From Neodontobutis hainanensis (Eukaryota > Chordata > Actinopteri > Gobiiformes > Odontobutidae), in NCBI GenBank assembly GCA_024349245.1, contig JALDNG010000022.1, positions 3,551,501 through 3,615,500 of the forward strand: a stretch of DNA of 64,000 bases. Reading direction: 5' to 3'. Below the pieces are notes generated by a model, which was not told where the DNA came from, made no database searches, and saw only the letters and a list, made by a program, of their open reading frames with translations. The position numbers and the translations under genes were made by a program. Shown in pieces: positions 11,865-24,000 of this stretch (position 1 is the first letter of the stretch; each line of letters begins with the position of its first letter).

Positions 11865-13310
11865 ACTGAGGTAGTTGGGAAGCTCCTCGGTGGCAAGGCA
11901 CCGGGGGTGGATGAGATACGCCTGAGTACCTCAAGTCTCTGGATGTTGTGGGGCTGTCTTGGTTGACACGCCTCTGCAACATCGCGTGGCGGTCGGGGAC
12001 AGTACCTCTGGACTGGCAGACCGGGTGGTGGTCCCTCTTTTTAAGAAGGGGGACCGGAGGGTGTGTTCCAACTACAGAGGGATCACACTCCTCAGCCTCC
12101 CCGGGAAAGTCTATGCCAGGGTACTGGAGAGGAGAATGCGGCCGATAGTCGAACCTCAGATCCAGGAGGAACAATGCGGTTTTCGTCCCGGTCGTGGAAC
12201 ACTGGACCAGCTCTATACCCTCTCCAGGGTGCTGGAGGGTTTATGGGAGTTTGCCCAACCAGTCCACATGTGCTTTGTGGATCTGGAGAAGGCATTCGAC
12301 TGTGTCCTCGTGGTGCCCTGTGGGGGTGCTCTGGGAGTATGGGGTCCGGGGCCCTTTGCTATGGGCTATCCGGTCCCTGTACGACCGAGCAGGAGCTTGG
12401 TTCGCATTGCCGGCAGTAAGTCAGACCTGTTCCCGGTGAATGTTGGACTCCGGCAGGGCTGCCCTTTGTCACCGGTCCTGTTCATTATCTTTATGGACAG
12501 GATTTCTAGGCGCAGCCAGGGGCCGGAGGGAGTCTGGTTTGGGGACCACAGGATTTCATCTCTGCTTTTGCAGATGATGTTGTCCTGTTGGCTCCATCAA
12601 GCCAGGACCTTCAATGTTCACTGGGGCGGTTTGCAGCCGAGTGTGAAGCGGCTGGGATGAGGATCAGCACCTCCAAGTCTGAGACCATGGTTCTCAGTCG
12701 GAAAAGGGTGGCTTGCCCCATCCAGGTTGGTGGAGAGCTCCTGCCTCAAGTGGAGGAGTTTAAGTATCTCGGGGTCTTGTTCACGAGTGATGGAAGGAAG
12801 GAGCGTGAGATCGACAGACGGATCGGTGCAGCTTCTGCAGTAATGCGGTCGATGTACCGGTCTGTCGTGGTGAAGAAGGAGCTGAGCTGTAAGGCAAAGC
12901 TCTCGATTTACCAGTCGATCTACGTTCCTACTCTCACCTATGGTCATGAGCTTTGGGTCATGACCGAAAGAACAAGATCAAGAGAGTGGCGGGGCGCTCC
13001 CTTAGAGATAGGGTGAGGAGCTCCGTCACTCGGGAGGAGCTCAAAGTAGAGCCGCTGCTCCTTCACATCGAGAGGAGCCAGCTGAGGTGGCTCGGGCATC
13101 TGTTTCGGATGCCTCCCGGACGCCTCCCTAGGGAGGTGTTCCGGGCATGTCCCACCGGGAGGAGACCTCGGGGAAGGACACGCTGGAGGGGACTATGTCT
13201 CTCGGCTGACCTGGGAACGCCTCGGTATCCCCCCGGAAGAGCTGGAGGAAGTGTCTGGGGAGTAGGAAGAGGAGCAGGAAGTCTGGGCTTCTCTGCTTAG
13301 ACTGCTGCCC
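11865..13310 (+). pseudogene. Rex3 reverse transcriptase and C-terminal region (frameshifted)
   Basis: Reverse transcriptase blocks are spread over three frames. GGKAPGVDEIR lies near 11890, PLFKKGDRR near 12034, the motif A region FVDLEKAFD near 12274-12300, and GLRQGCPLSPVLF near 12446. The FADD catalytic box lies at 12565-12576, in a different frame from the preceding block. Single-base deletions are evident at about 11922 and at 12025 (one G missing). The C-terminal part (YGHELWVMTERTRSR, then RSQLRWLGHLFRMPPGRLP) is also frameshifted near 12980, apparently by a small deletion. No active enzyme could be made. Confidence 0.85.
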
Positions 13311-13358
13311 CCGCGACCCGGCCCCGGATAAGCGGTAGAAGATGGATGGATGGATGGA

Positions 13359-16300
13359 AAACGGCAAACATTATAGCCATTATCTGACATGAGTATTATG
13401 CTGTGTCAGTACATTGTTTTATAACAATGACAAAATTACAATTTAATCTTTTATAGCTGAAGCATCCAGAGTAAATTAATGTGATATTATTATTATTCTT
13501 ACAAGATCATTTTAATGTCAGTAAGTATGAATGGTGCTGGTTTGGATAAAAAAAATAATGGGAGCAGTTCTCTCTCTTTTTCTTTTTTGCTTGATTGTTC
13601 TTTTTGTTTGTTTGAAAAATACATGTTTTATGCTTATTTTACTTGATAGACAAAAATTAAGCTGTTGGGTTTTGTTTCTTTCTCTCAGCCTGGGTGAAGC
13701 GTCACAATAAAAATTGTCCCCTTGATATGTCTAATCAAGGGGACAACTGCTACCTCTCCACAAACCTATCCTATTCTACTTCAAAAACCTCCAACTTTAT
13801 ACAAGAGAGTTTCCTGCTGAAGTTCAAAAAAAATTTAAGTAAAGACTTTATACAGGATGTAGAACTGTGGTTAGGAAAAAGACATAAACATAAAGATAAA
13901 ATATTGCAAATTTTCCAGGTTTGCCATAATCTTAAATAAATGTATATATGTAAAAACAATTATCTTGTAATAAACTCTTAACAGAAACAATAAGCAAATG
14001 ACAATGTGTTGAAAGTCAGACAAACATGACCACCCAAACTGAACACATGCTTATCAGTTCAAAACGGCGATAAATTAGTCTCCCAAATGCACCATACACA
14101 AGATGTAAAAGCCCATAAACCATGTCATTAGAGCGTCTCGGGCCAGGAATTATGAGCAAAGCGGCGACACTGGGAAGACACAACTGCACATGAAAGACAA
14201 AGTGTGCAGCATCTTTAATGACTCTGAGAAACAACAATGGGGTGAGGAGGAAGACAATTCGGAGTGGGGTCATTGAAGAAGCCAGTCTCCTCCCACATGA
14301 GCTCCACAGTCCCTCCCACCTCTCATGATTAGCGGTTTGGTGTCATCCATACACACTGGAGTGGGACAAAACGTGACCCACATGTGGCTCCAAGTAGAAC
14401 AATAGAAAAACTGGGGCATTGGAGTTCACTAAGTTGAAAGCGGAGCAAGAAAATACAAGAATTACTGTGGTTTCCCCCCAAAATGTTTTTCAAATGGAGC
14501 TTTCCCGATGGAGAAAACCTTGCACTGAGGGTTGGAACAGTTGAGTCTTGGCTTAAAGTTCAATACGCCATGACAGGCAATGGAAACACTGCAACAAAAA
14601 TCTGAAGATCCTTCAACATGCGTTCTTCACAGTACCCACACGTTTCAACAAGTGTCTATGTGTAGCTCATCTGTATGTTGTAGCTTGAAAACGCGGCCAA
14701 CTAGACTCAACTGCTCTAAATATTTCCAGTATTTTGGCATATGTTCTGAAACAATTCAAACCAATTTATTTACAAATATTTTGTTGATGAATCCATGTTA
14801 GAATTACGCTCTCTGGTCCTTCACAGGGTGTTTGAGCATGTGGCTACACTTGTCTCAAATGGTCATATTCTACTGTATAAATAAAGTTTTAATTAAACTC
14901 TGGTATACCTTGAAACCAGTAAATGTCTCATGCTAAAGCTATGCAGAACATGGTCCAAAGCATCTATTAGTGTAATGTCTTGTATTAGCTCATTTAGCTG
15001 ATGTTCTCAAAATGCTTGTATTTGGAAAACAGCCAATGTTCTCAACCCACTCATTGACAGCACACAAGTAGCAAGATTTTAGTTTTTTAAGTGAATTGCA
15101 GTCCACAACTCCACACAGCTTATGTCAATAACCAACATTTAAAGAGTCTATTGTTTCAACAGTAAAACACGGTGGAAGGGAGTAGAAACAGACACTTGAC
15201 ACTCAAACTATTTATCAAAAACCATTCCACAGATGAATTTTATTTTTTCGTTTATAACTGATGTGTCCAAGAATAACAAATGGCAACCTTGTCAAACACA
15301 AAGAGGGAAGGCTTTTTTCTCTCCACCCAGCTCTTTACAAATTCAAATACCAGCTTGAGTTGAAAGCTAAGCACAAAACCAGATACGGCTAATGTTGTCA
15401 CAATCTATAAACACTGAATCATTTAACGTTAGAGTCGACTAAGGCCTGTACGCTCCAGTTGCTTGAATCAAACAAAAGAACATTGTTGTAACTTTAAGAC
15501 ACTAATGACAACAAGATACTGCTGGAGTTGTCTTGCACTGGCCTGGTCTGAACTTTTCAAACAATTCCTAACATAGACCTACAAAATCAGAGGTCCTGGA
15601 GATATTACACAAGTTAGGGATTAGGTTTGAGCTATTATTGCTTATGTGACATATCCATTTGACACACTAGACCCCAAAGACTGTCTGAGTTGGCACACTC
15701 GCTTAGCAGGTGAAAACATAACTCTGACCTTGTCACCAAAATGCAAGAGCAACCAATGGTGTTTGCACCTGATCATACATTCAACCCACATGGAGATATG
15801 TGGTTACACACTCAGCGGCGCCCCAGGGAACTGTGGATAATTAATGACAGAATGAGGGTGGCAAAAATCTGTCTCTGATTGACCCGCATTGACCCACGCT
15901 GCTGAGTTACCATGGCGATTGGTCAATCTCGTTCCCTTTAGTTGACTGTTCCATTCCCTGGAGCGACAAGGTGGTCCACAGAGTGGGCATGAATGCACAG
16001 ACAAGTGGGGGTCAGTGGGAGGTGCACACTGGGGTTTCAGATGGGTACAATTACACAGCGCAGCAAAAAGGAGTCCTTGTCCCACCTTTGCTCTACGACC
16101 TGAGGGTGTCACACTAACGGATCTATTCATCTCTGTCCCAGAAAAATGCACATTTTGTCCATGCTTTGCAGTAGGGGGCAGTGCCAGTCTATGGTGGCCC
16201 CAATGTGGCAGGTCAGAAAAACATACTGTGAGAGTTCACTGTCCACTGGTGCCTAAGACTGGGCATTTATTATTACTGAAGCAAGCAGATACAGACTGGA

Positions 16301-19300
16301 CAGTGAAGAGTCCATATGCAGCAGTAATAACATGTGACAAGTGTAGGTCTCCCCTGCTCTGTATTATTCATCTCATTTTTATTGCTTCTCTGAGAAGAGA
16401 GGATAACCTACAATGTAAATGAGAGCCAAGGCTGGAGTCTGATTCCTGAGTGTTTGGGTCAGAATTTCTGTGAACATCCTAAGGATGTGCAGATACGCTA
16501 GCAGCAGTGTACAATGATTCTCTTAAGCTCTTTCACTGTAGCAATAACACTAGAAAATAGTACAGTTAGAACATCAACAGGCTATAAATAACACAGTCCA
16601 ACTTCTGAAGAAGCTCAGTGACCTAGACTACAAGATGCTGCTGACTATGTTGTTCTTTTATTGTTGGCATTAATAACGGAGTTATTGAATGTCCCATACA
16701 ATACTAATCAATCAAATACATTACAAATGTGTTCAGTCAGTATCGGGAGAAGATTGTCAGGAATGTGTCTGAAGCATTCATTTCAGATAAGATATGTGGA
16801 CACAAAGACCTGTCTGTGGGCTGTAACCTCCTCAGGCCTGTGCTCAGCAGGTAGTGACAATTGAGCTGATAGTTAATCTGTCCTGAGGTCGGGCTTTTTG
16901 ACGAGGAACACAGAGCCTGTTTGTGACAACAGGAAGTTAAAACATTGTTGCCAGAGTAAGCACATTAAAGGATGAACATGCATGAATGCATGAATGCACA
17001 CATAACCACACAGATTCACACAGCTCTAAACACATCCGGATATAGTTTTTGGTGCAGAGCATGATGAGAAAAATGGCAGAAAATAAACAGGAATCAGTAA
17101 GTTGTCAAAAGTGGGGTACAGGAACATGTGTCAGTAAGAGTAATGTTGAGGTATGAAGCATTCTGCTGGCCTGCTTTGTCAAGGACACTGGGTCATTGTT
17201 GGATCTCCTGAAGCCCCCCCATCTTCTGATGGTCAGCTTTTCTACAGCCATCCTTGTCAACAATCTGAGGGTGAATGCTGTGCATTGTGGGATTTTCCCA
17301 GTCTGTGGTGTCTTACTGGAGCAAGCTCAAATGAAGTCTGACGCCAGGAGGCCAGCTCAGCAGACCACACTAACCTGATTCACCAGGGACACAGTGGGAG
17401 CTCCAAGAGCCCCCTGTGATCACATTCCCTACAACACCACCTCCAAACTGTACAATTTTCTTCAGTACAACTGCATATGGCAATATTAAAAAGAAGAGCA
17501 GATCTTAAGAAAAATCAACAATTAAAAGGGTCTGGTCAGAGTAAGTGTGAGAAAAATGAGCTTCCCTTGACTGTGGCTGTGAAAACCTCCAGCTTAATTC
17601 CTGCAAGGCACTCAAAATGCTCATTTCTGCAGAGAAAAACCAGGCCACATAAAAAATCTTGAAGAACTTTGACTTTGCAGTTTAAGAGAGTAAACAATAA
17701 ACAACAGAACACTGACTCAATACAAAACAATGGCACAATACCGCAAGCCTTTATAGTCAAATGGAACACAGTATATTAAAGCCTTATGAAAGGAGCTTAT
17801 TCCTCCAGCTTTACAAGCAGAGAAATATCTCAAAAAATTTCTGCAGCTATTAAGATAAAAAAAAATCCCATTAAGTTTCAGTTCAGTGGACTGGGTTATA
17901 GATTTAGTCCAAAGATGCTTAGTGGAACATTTAAAAGGCCGCACATGCAAATTGCTATTGAGCTGAAAAGTGTAGGTGGTGAATTTTAATATGAGGTAGC
18001 ATGATTGAGTCTTCTCGTGTTCCTCGATTATCCAGAGAAGACAGACTGAGCCCAATCACAGCCAGCAGGACGTCAAAGTGATTAGGTATAAGTAAGGCTG
18101 AAAGCAGAGCAAGCCAAGCACCAATATGTCTGACAGAGGAGAGGTAATGATAACAGGAAGTGAGATGAGTTTGTGTTGCCCTCTGGCCCTGCAGCCCATC
18201 ACCTCTGTTAAAAAGGGCCCTCTCTATAAACAAGCCTCTCTGAGCCTATTAAACAGACAGTACTTTAGGCATGAGCTGTGCAGAACAATGTAAACACAGC
18301 CGGTTCAGGGTACCAGCGCTGAGAGGGGGGCAGGGTGAGGATAAGAAGTGGCGTGGGGCTATTCCTGATTCTTCCTGGGAGTCAGCGGCATCACTGCTGC
18401 ACCTCCCCTGATGTAGTCCTCTTTAGCTAAACACAGGAAGGAAGACACGGGTAAATAACCACCTCTTTTGATAACGCCAGCCCTCATCCAGCTTTGCTTT
18501 GTGTTTTAGATAAGTTGGAATGTTTCAAAATAATGTCTAGTCTGCACAGCCCATGTTTACGATGTTGATGTTTCAACTCTGTTTTTGATCCAAGCTTAAT
18601 GTAAAATAGCCAATAGTTTTTGGGAGATTTTCCGAAGGATACTGCCTCGTACATTTTATTCATACTGGTGCACGAAAAATGTTGTTATTGTATGTTGCAA
18701 GAATATAGGCTAACAAAGATAGAGCCTTAAAATATTTATAGATCAGAAAAAGAAAGTGTGTAGGTCAGTGAAAACAAATCTCTTTGACAAGAGACAGAAA
18801 CTAATTGAAAATCTTCTCTCACAACATGATTGTGCTGCTGCTGTCAACTGAACACTGAGTAGATACAAGGGAAAAGATGGTAGACGGTCAGTCCAGGTCA
18901 ATCCAGATGTGAAGCTATTTAACAGTGGGGAACTGGACGAGGTCAGTGTCGCACATCTGAGGGTCATGCCTCTAAGTTATTCGCACCCTTTTGTTACAAT
19001 GTTCAGCAAAGCCCAGCAGTGGGGGGCAGCAGAGATGGCCACAGAGAGAATGTCTGGTCTGTGGGGACAGACTCCGTACCCCAGGGAAAGGCCAATTACA
19101 GGCTTAGAGCCCCCTGTTTGTCTGTGGCATGCGGCTGAGATAAGATGAACATTACTTGAGCAACCAATATGGACATTTTTGACTTTTGTTGTCAAGAAGA
19201 AATGATTAGGTCCAGATAGAAAATTTCCAAACACATGCTAAATATTCAGGCTATTGGTTTTGTCCCATTGTATGAATTTAGGAGAAATGACCAATCCAAG

Positions 19301-20192
19301 ACAGGCTGCTGACAAAGTGCAGACAAGCAGGTTTGATTGTGTCCAGAGAGGTCAGAGGTCATTTGTTTGACACTGTACCAGGGGTTAATGGTGTTTGAGG
19401 GTCACCAGGCTTCAACATGAGAATACTAACAAACTGACAGGATGGCTTGGGCAGTTTCAGATTACAAGTAACAGGATTAAGTAATCAGGACACACAAATA
19501 AAGTTTCTCATTCAGTTTCTCCCACTTGCTGAACTGGTCATACTGGGATTATTATAAACTGTATAAATTTTCATTCATTTGTGCATATGATAGACATATG
19601 ATTTGTCAATGTCAATTGTGATACTATGTGGAACTGAATTAATATAGTACACATAATACTAAAATGAAAAAATAAAAACATGACTGCTTAAGTTGGTACA
19701 AACTGTGTAGACCTACCAGCCAATAGCGGCCTAGGTTTTTCACCCACCTGAGCAAACATATGAATGACCATAACTTGTTGGCATGCACTAAACATTCTTA
19801 TCTTATAAAATCCTTGATAATGAATCTCTTATGATTCCTTATAGTCTTGTTTGCTCATTCGTGATTCCAATTACAATATGCTATTAGGTATTTAAACAGT
19901 TTTCCCCATATCCAAGAAAACAAAATTACATAGTGTGCGTTTATTAACAGGGTGAGAGGAGCGTGACACTGGGTAAAAGATTCATTATTATATATTATTA
20001 CATTATTATAATAAACACAAAATAGCATAAAACAGAACATAGTGTGATGGTGTTTGGCAGAAACCTGTTAGGGATTATCACTAAGGGCAATCTCCTAAAA
20101 CGTACAGTATATCTGCACATTTACCCACAGCTCATTTTGAGGGAAAAGCTTTGCTTCTATTCACGTCAATTTATGAAAATCACATTTATATA
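13359..20192. other. scfd2 intron/downstream sequence, no gene seen
   Basis: Long unique sequence with only noise-level frames (the largest are 135 codons at 16015 and 115 codons on the minus strand at 15804). 14020-14290 has a balanced, low-repeat composition of the kind seen in conserved non-coding elements, but that cannot be tested here. 16970-17000 has a short ATGAATGC run. Confidence 0.45.
13714..13746. repeat. perfect 13-bp inverted repeat, 7-base loop
   Basis: TTGTCCCCTTGAT pairs exactly with ATCAAGGGGACAA. It lies 355 bp after the Rex3 tail. Confidence 0.95.
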
Positions 20193-21012
20193 TAGTGGCA
20201 AGAAAAAGTACGTGGATCTTTTAGAATTTCATAGTTTTCTGAATAAATTTGTCTTAAAATGTGATCTGATCTTCATCTAAGTCAAGGGTATTGACAAACA
20301 TAATGTGTCTAAAAATAATTAAACAAAACAAATTTTGATCTTTCATGTCTTTATAAACACAAACATTCAGCATTCAATATGGCAGTGGAAAAAGTAAGTG
20401 AACCCTTAAAATTAATAATTTGTTGATCCTCGCCCTTGGCAGCAATAACCTCTACCAATTTTAGCCCATTCTTCCTTGCAGAAAGGCTTTAGCTCTGTCA
20501 TTATCTTTGGACGTCTCATGTGTTTGGCCCTTTTCAAGTCAGTCCATAGCATCTTTATCGGCTTGAGGTCTGGACTCTGACTTGGACACTTCTAAAGGCG
20601 GATTCTGAAGCCATGCCGTTGTGGGTTTTTTTTGGTGTCATTTTGACTAGGTGCCCACTTCTTGGAAGAGTAGCAACAGTCCCAAAGCGTCTCTATTTGT
20701 TTGCCTAACTGTAGACTGGTAACATAAGCGTTTTTTTCTTGTGCAGAGAAAACTCCAAAATGTGTTTTATCAAAGTAGTCGAGTCCACAACTCTAAACAT
20801 ATTATCTTAACGATACTTCAGGTGTGCTAAAACCTCACTCCAGTTAGTTTTTGGTGTTTATTATCTCAAGGGTTTACATACTTTTTCCACAAGCACTATA
20901 ATTTTTTTTTGTGTAATTATTTTTAGATACAATATATTTGTCGATACCCTTGACTTTGATGAAGAAAACAATAAGATTTTTTGAAGATACGTTGGAAAAG
21001 TACTTGCCCATA
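20193..21012. mobile_element. Tc1-like DNA transposon, degraded, with long IR/DR-type ends
   Basis: The left end (from 20193) and right end (to about 21012) are long imperfect inverted repeats. Within the left arm the block AAGTCAAGGGTATTGACAAA (about 20280-20299) has its inverted counterpart at 20938-20957. Each end also holds a second inner copy of the terminal signal: AGTGGAAAAAGTAAGTGAACCC at 20386-20407, and inverted GGGTTTACATACTTTTTCCAC near 20871-20890. This outer plus inner direct-repeat layout is the IR/DR form seen in some fish Tc1/mariner elements. The middle (20430-20700) shows remains of a minus-strand transposase (text equivalent to a family stretch ending near GGTCTGGACTCTGACT), but no open frame survives. 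TA dinucleotides flank both ends. Confidence 0.75.
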
Positions 21013-24000
21013 CAATATTAGAATAACTAAAATATAGATTACTGACAAGTATATTTTCTTATTTTTCAGAATATATCAAGACACTTTGTAACTTTATTGC
21101 AGACAACACCAATCTGTTCACGTCAAAAACACCCAAAAACAAAAAGTGATAAAACCTTAAAAATATCCTTATTTGTTCATTTTCAATATCTTAGATTTGT
21201 ATTTCTTGTTTTCTGCAAATACCATAAAATTAAATGTTTACCATTCAAAGAAGATTATTAACTTGAAACCAAGTAGAATATTTTAAAAAATCTTCAGAGT
21301 AAACATCCTAACTCTTCTAACAACCTAGAAGAATATTGTTGATGTGCAATGGTTTGGTCATTTTAGCTTGAAAATGTGAAGTAAAGCTACGTTTAGGTAT
21401 ATTTGGTTATATAATTCTAGATAAATTGCAGCACTTTTTTAAATGTCAGGGGCATTGGGTTCACTGATCTATGTTGGCTTTGTAATAGCTTTGAGTATTT
21501 CATAGCAAAGGGCAAGCATGGAGCAGAGACAGGGATAAGGACTAGACAGACGATTTGGGTGACTCATGGGAGAAGGGGACACATAGCCTGAGCATTGCAC
21601 TGCTGTGACTAGTAATAAGGCAAAGCTTGAATGTTTGCAGAAGCATGCCGTAGTAATCCCAGCGGAGTGAAGCAACAGGCCCGGGTTGAGAGGGTTAGCT
21701 CCTCGGTAATGCACCGCTGTCATCACAACTGCCTCCACTGATGTAACAGACTAATCAACAGTAGCTAGCAGCACAGACAATTCTCATTCTCATTATAGTT
21801 TGCTCACTTCTCTGTTTATTTTGGTGAGGTCGCGGATCTGGGAAGGTAGTACAGAGGCCATGTGAAGTTCTGGGAAAAGGTGAAAGAGTCTGTTGAGTTT
21901 TGCCTCAGTTCAGCAGTGAATACATCAAGCAACACATTCTGCAATTTTGGGCTGGAGTTGGACCAAGCCTGCTCAATCTGACCCATTCAGACCCAAACCG
22001 AAGAACACACCAGACACCCACGACACACAGCAGGAGTTTAGTATAGGTGCAGACAGAGTGGCAATGTCAGCCAAAGAGATGTCTGACTCTGTAATGCTGC
22101 AGAAGTAAATGGTGGGACCATATTTTAGGGGGCATTTCTAGAAAGCAGTTTGGGGAAAAAAAGAAAAAAAGCAATTATATACAATAGATGGAGGACTAAA
22201 AAGTGCTGTCCTTTATTTCATCAGTAATTTGAGATAATGTACAGTAGTGTTAAAAACATTCTAAATAACATGTTTTTATAATAAAAGCAGTACAAGAACA
22301 ACATCATATATGGTTTGTTAGTGTTTCTTTTGCTATTAGTGTCAGTTCATTAACAGGGCAGCTCATTTTATTTGCTATTTAAAATTAAATAGTTTTAGTG
22401 AATTTATGTTCAGTGAATAAAACAGAACGAGTGAATTTGTGTTCAGTGAATATAAAAAAATACATTTATTTTCAGTGAATAAAACAATGAATTTGTGTTG
22501 AGTTAATAAAACAGAGTTGAATGTTGTGTTCAATAAATAAAACGGAGCATACAATTATGAAATTCGATCAGCAATGAATTTGACTCTACTTTCCAATTAG
22601 GATATTTTATACTTGGAATCTAGACCTGTCTATAGTTAAACTTCATGAGTAAAATGTTTTTAAGATAAACATTTCTTGAATACCGTCATTATTACAATCA
22701 AATAAAAAATTGTGATGTAAAGCCTTTAAAAGCATATAGCAACAAAATACAAAGTACAGAGGTTGGAAAAAGGCAAGAGCCAAGCCTTGAACTTAATTGC
22801 CCCGCGACTCTATTGCTGCCCACACCCAGACCCTGGTCAGCGCAGGGCTTTTGGTCTGAATGAACTCCCAGTGTCCACCAAGGCACCAGCTCTAAAGCCG
22901 TACCCACAGCAGCCCTCACACACTCAGCCTGAGCAAACACGTCCTGACCGCTAGCCAGGGCCTAAAGGCATTTCATTCCGCCATTTTGTAATGTAATTAA
23001 CTTTGCTCTGACCACGTTGAGTCAAAGCAAAAAGCTCACATGGAAATTAAATAAACAGCGGGGGCACAGAGGACACACAACTCATTCCCCTTAATACCTC
23101 AATAAAACTCAGGCCCATTTTGATTGCAAACACTAACTCGTACATTGTGCTTAAGGCACCATTGTAAGATGTGATTTATGAAGTATGTCAATTTGAATTT
23201 GAGCCAATTGTTATGCAATACTGGTCAAAACAACAACAATGTACCATGATGGAACAACAAGCAAAATGCATACTATTCTTTAGGAAACAAATAAATGAGC
23301 ATTTTAAAACCAGGTAAAGTGGCACATTTTTAGTAAATCGGAACAAACCAGGACAGTGTGTTTTAAAGGGGTCAAAGTGTGTACTAAATGTCCCAAAAAA
23401 AAGCATACCATAGCACTGTGGTAAGCCCTCACCTTTGGTTTGAACACAGTGATACACTTACTATAGCGCCTCACCGTCTGTGCCACTAGCTAACCTATGG
23501 TGTGTTGCCTGGTGTGTCCAACGCGTACTGTTGTGCCGTAACAAAGGTCTTTAATTGTCTACTAAATATTTACTATGACAACGAGGTGTATCATACCAAT
23601 AACATTTAGTTAGGTAGCATATTTTAAAACAGCGGCTTCACAATTTCAAGGTACGGTAACATAACAGAACACGGTCAAAACCGGCCTACCTGGCACACAC
23701 AGACAATGACCCACTGATTAATATACACCCCCCCAAGACAAGTAGGGACTGCCAATGTTCCAAATAAAAATGACCTGCAAACACCACAGTCGGTTGATTG
23801 GTTGACAGATTGGTTGCCCTTGTTTGGGTGAAAAAGAAAATCAAGAATAAAAAAAAAAAACACAAAAACACAACATTAACAGTTTCTTAAATTAAGCCTT
23901 AAAAAAAGAAAAAAAGAAAAGAATGCCATTTGTTGTACTTTTGTTTTTTGAAAGCAGTAGCACTAGCAGTAGCTGCTCCTGAAAGACCTGCAACAAAGAG

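Larger units (their letters stand above)
10555..13358 (+). mobile_element. Rex3 (RTE-clade) LINE, 5'-truncated and inactivated
   Basis: This is a 2.8-kb non-LTR retrotransposon copy in sense orientation. It contains the AP-endonuclease domain, the reverse transcriptase and the C-terminal region, and ends in the (GATG)n tail typical of Rex3 at 13341-13358. Two short stretches used as general Rex3 markers are present: TGGCAGAC..GGTGGTGGT at 12014-12032 (one G short) and CAGGGCTGCCCTTTGTCACCG-type sequence at 12454-12474. The frame is broken many times. The base composition is clearly richer in GC than the flanks, as expected for a recent insertion. The 5' boundary is approximate; I could not identify a target-site duplication. 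Confidence 0.9.

Noticed and set aside
16015..16422. 135-codon plus-strand frame
   Set aside because: Overlaps an opposite-strand frame of similar length and has no recognisable motif. Non-coding is more likely.
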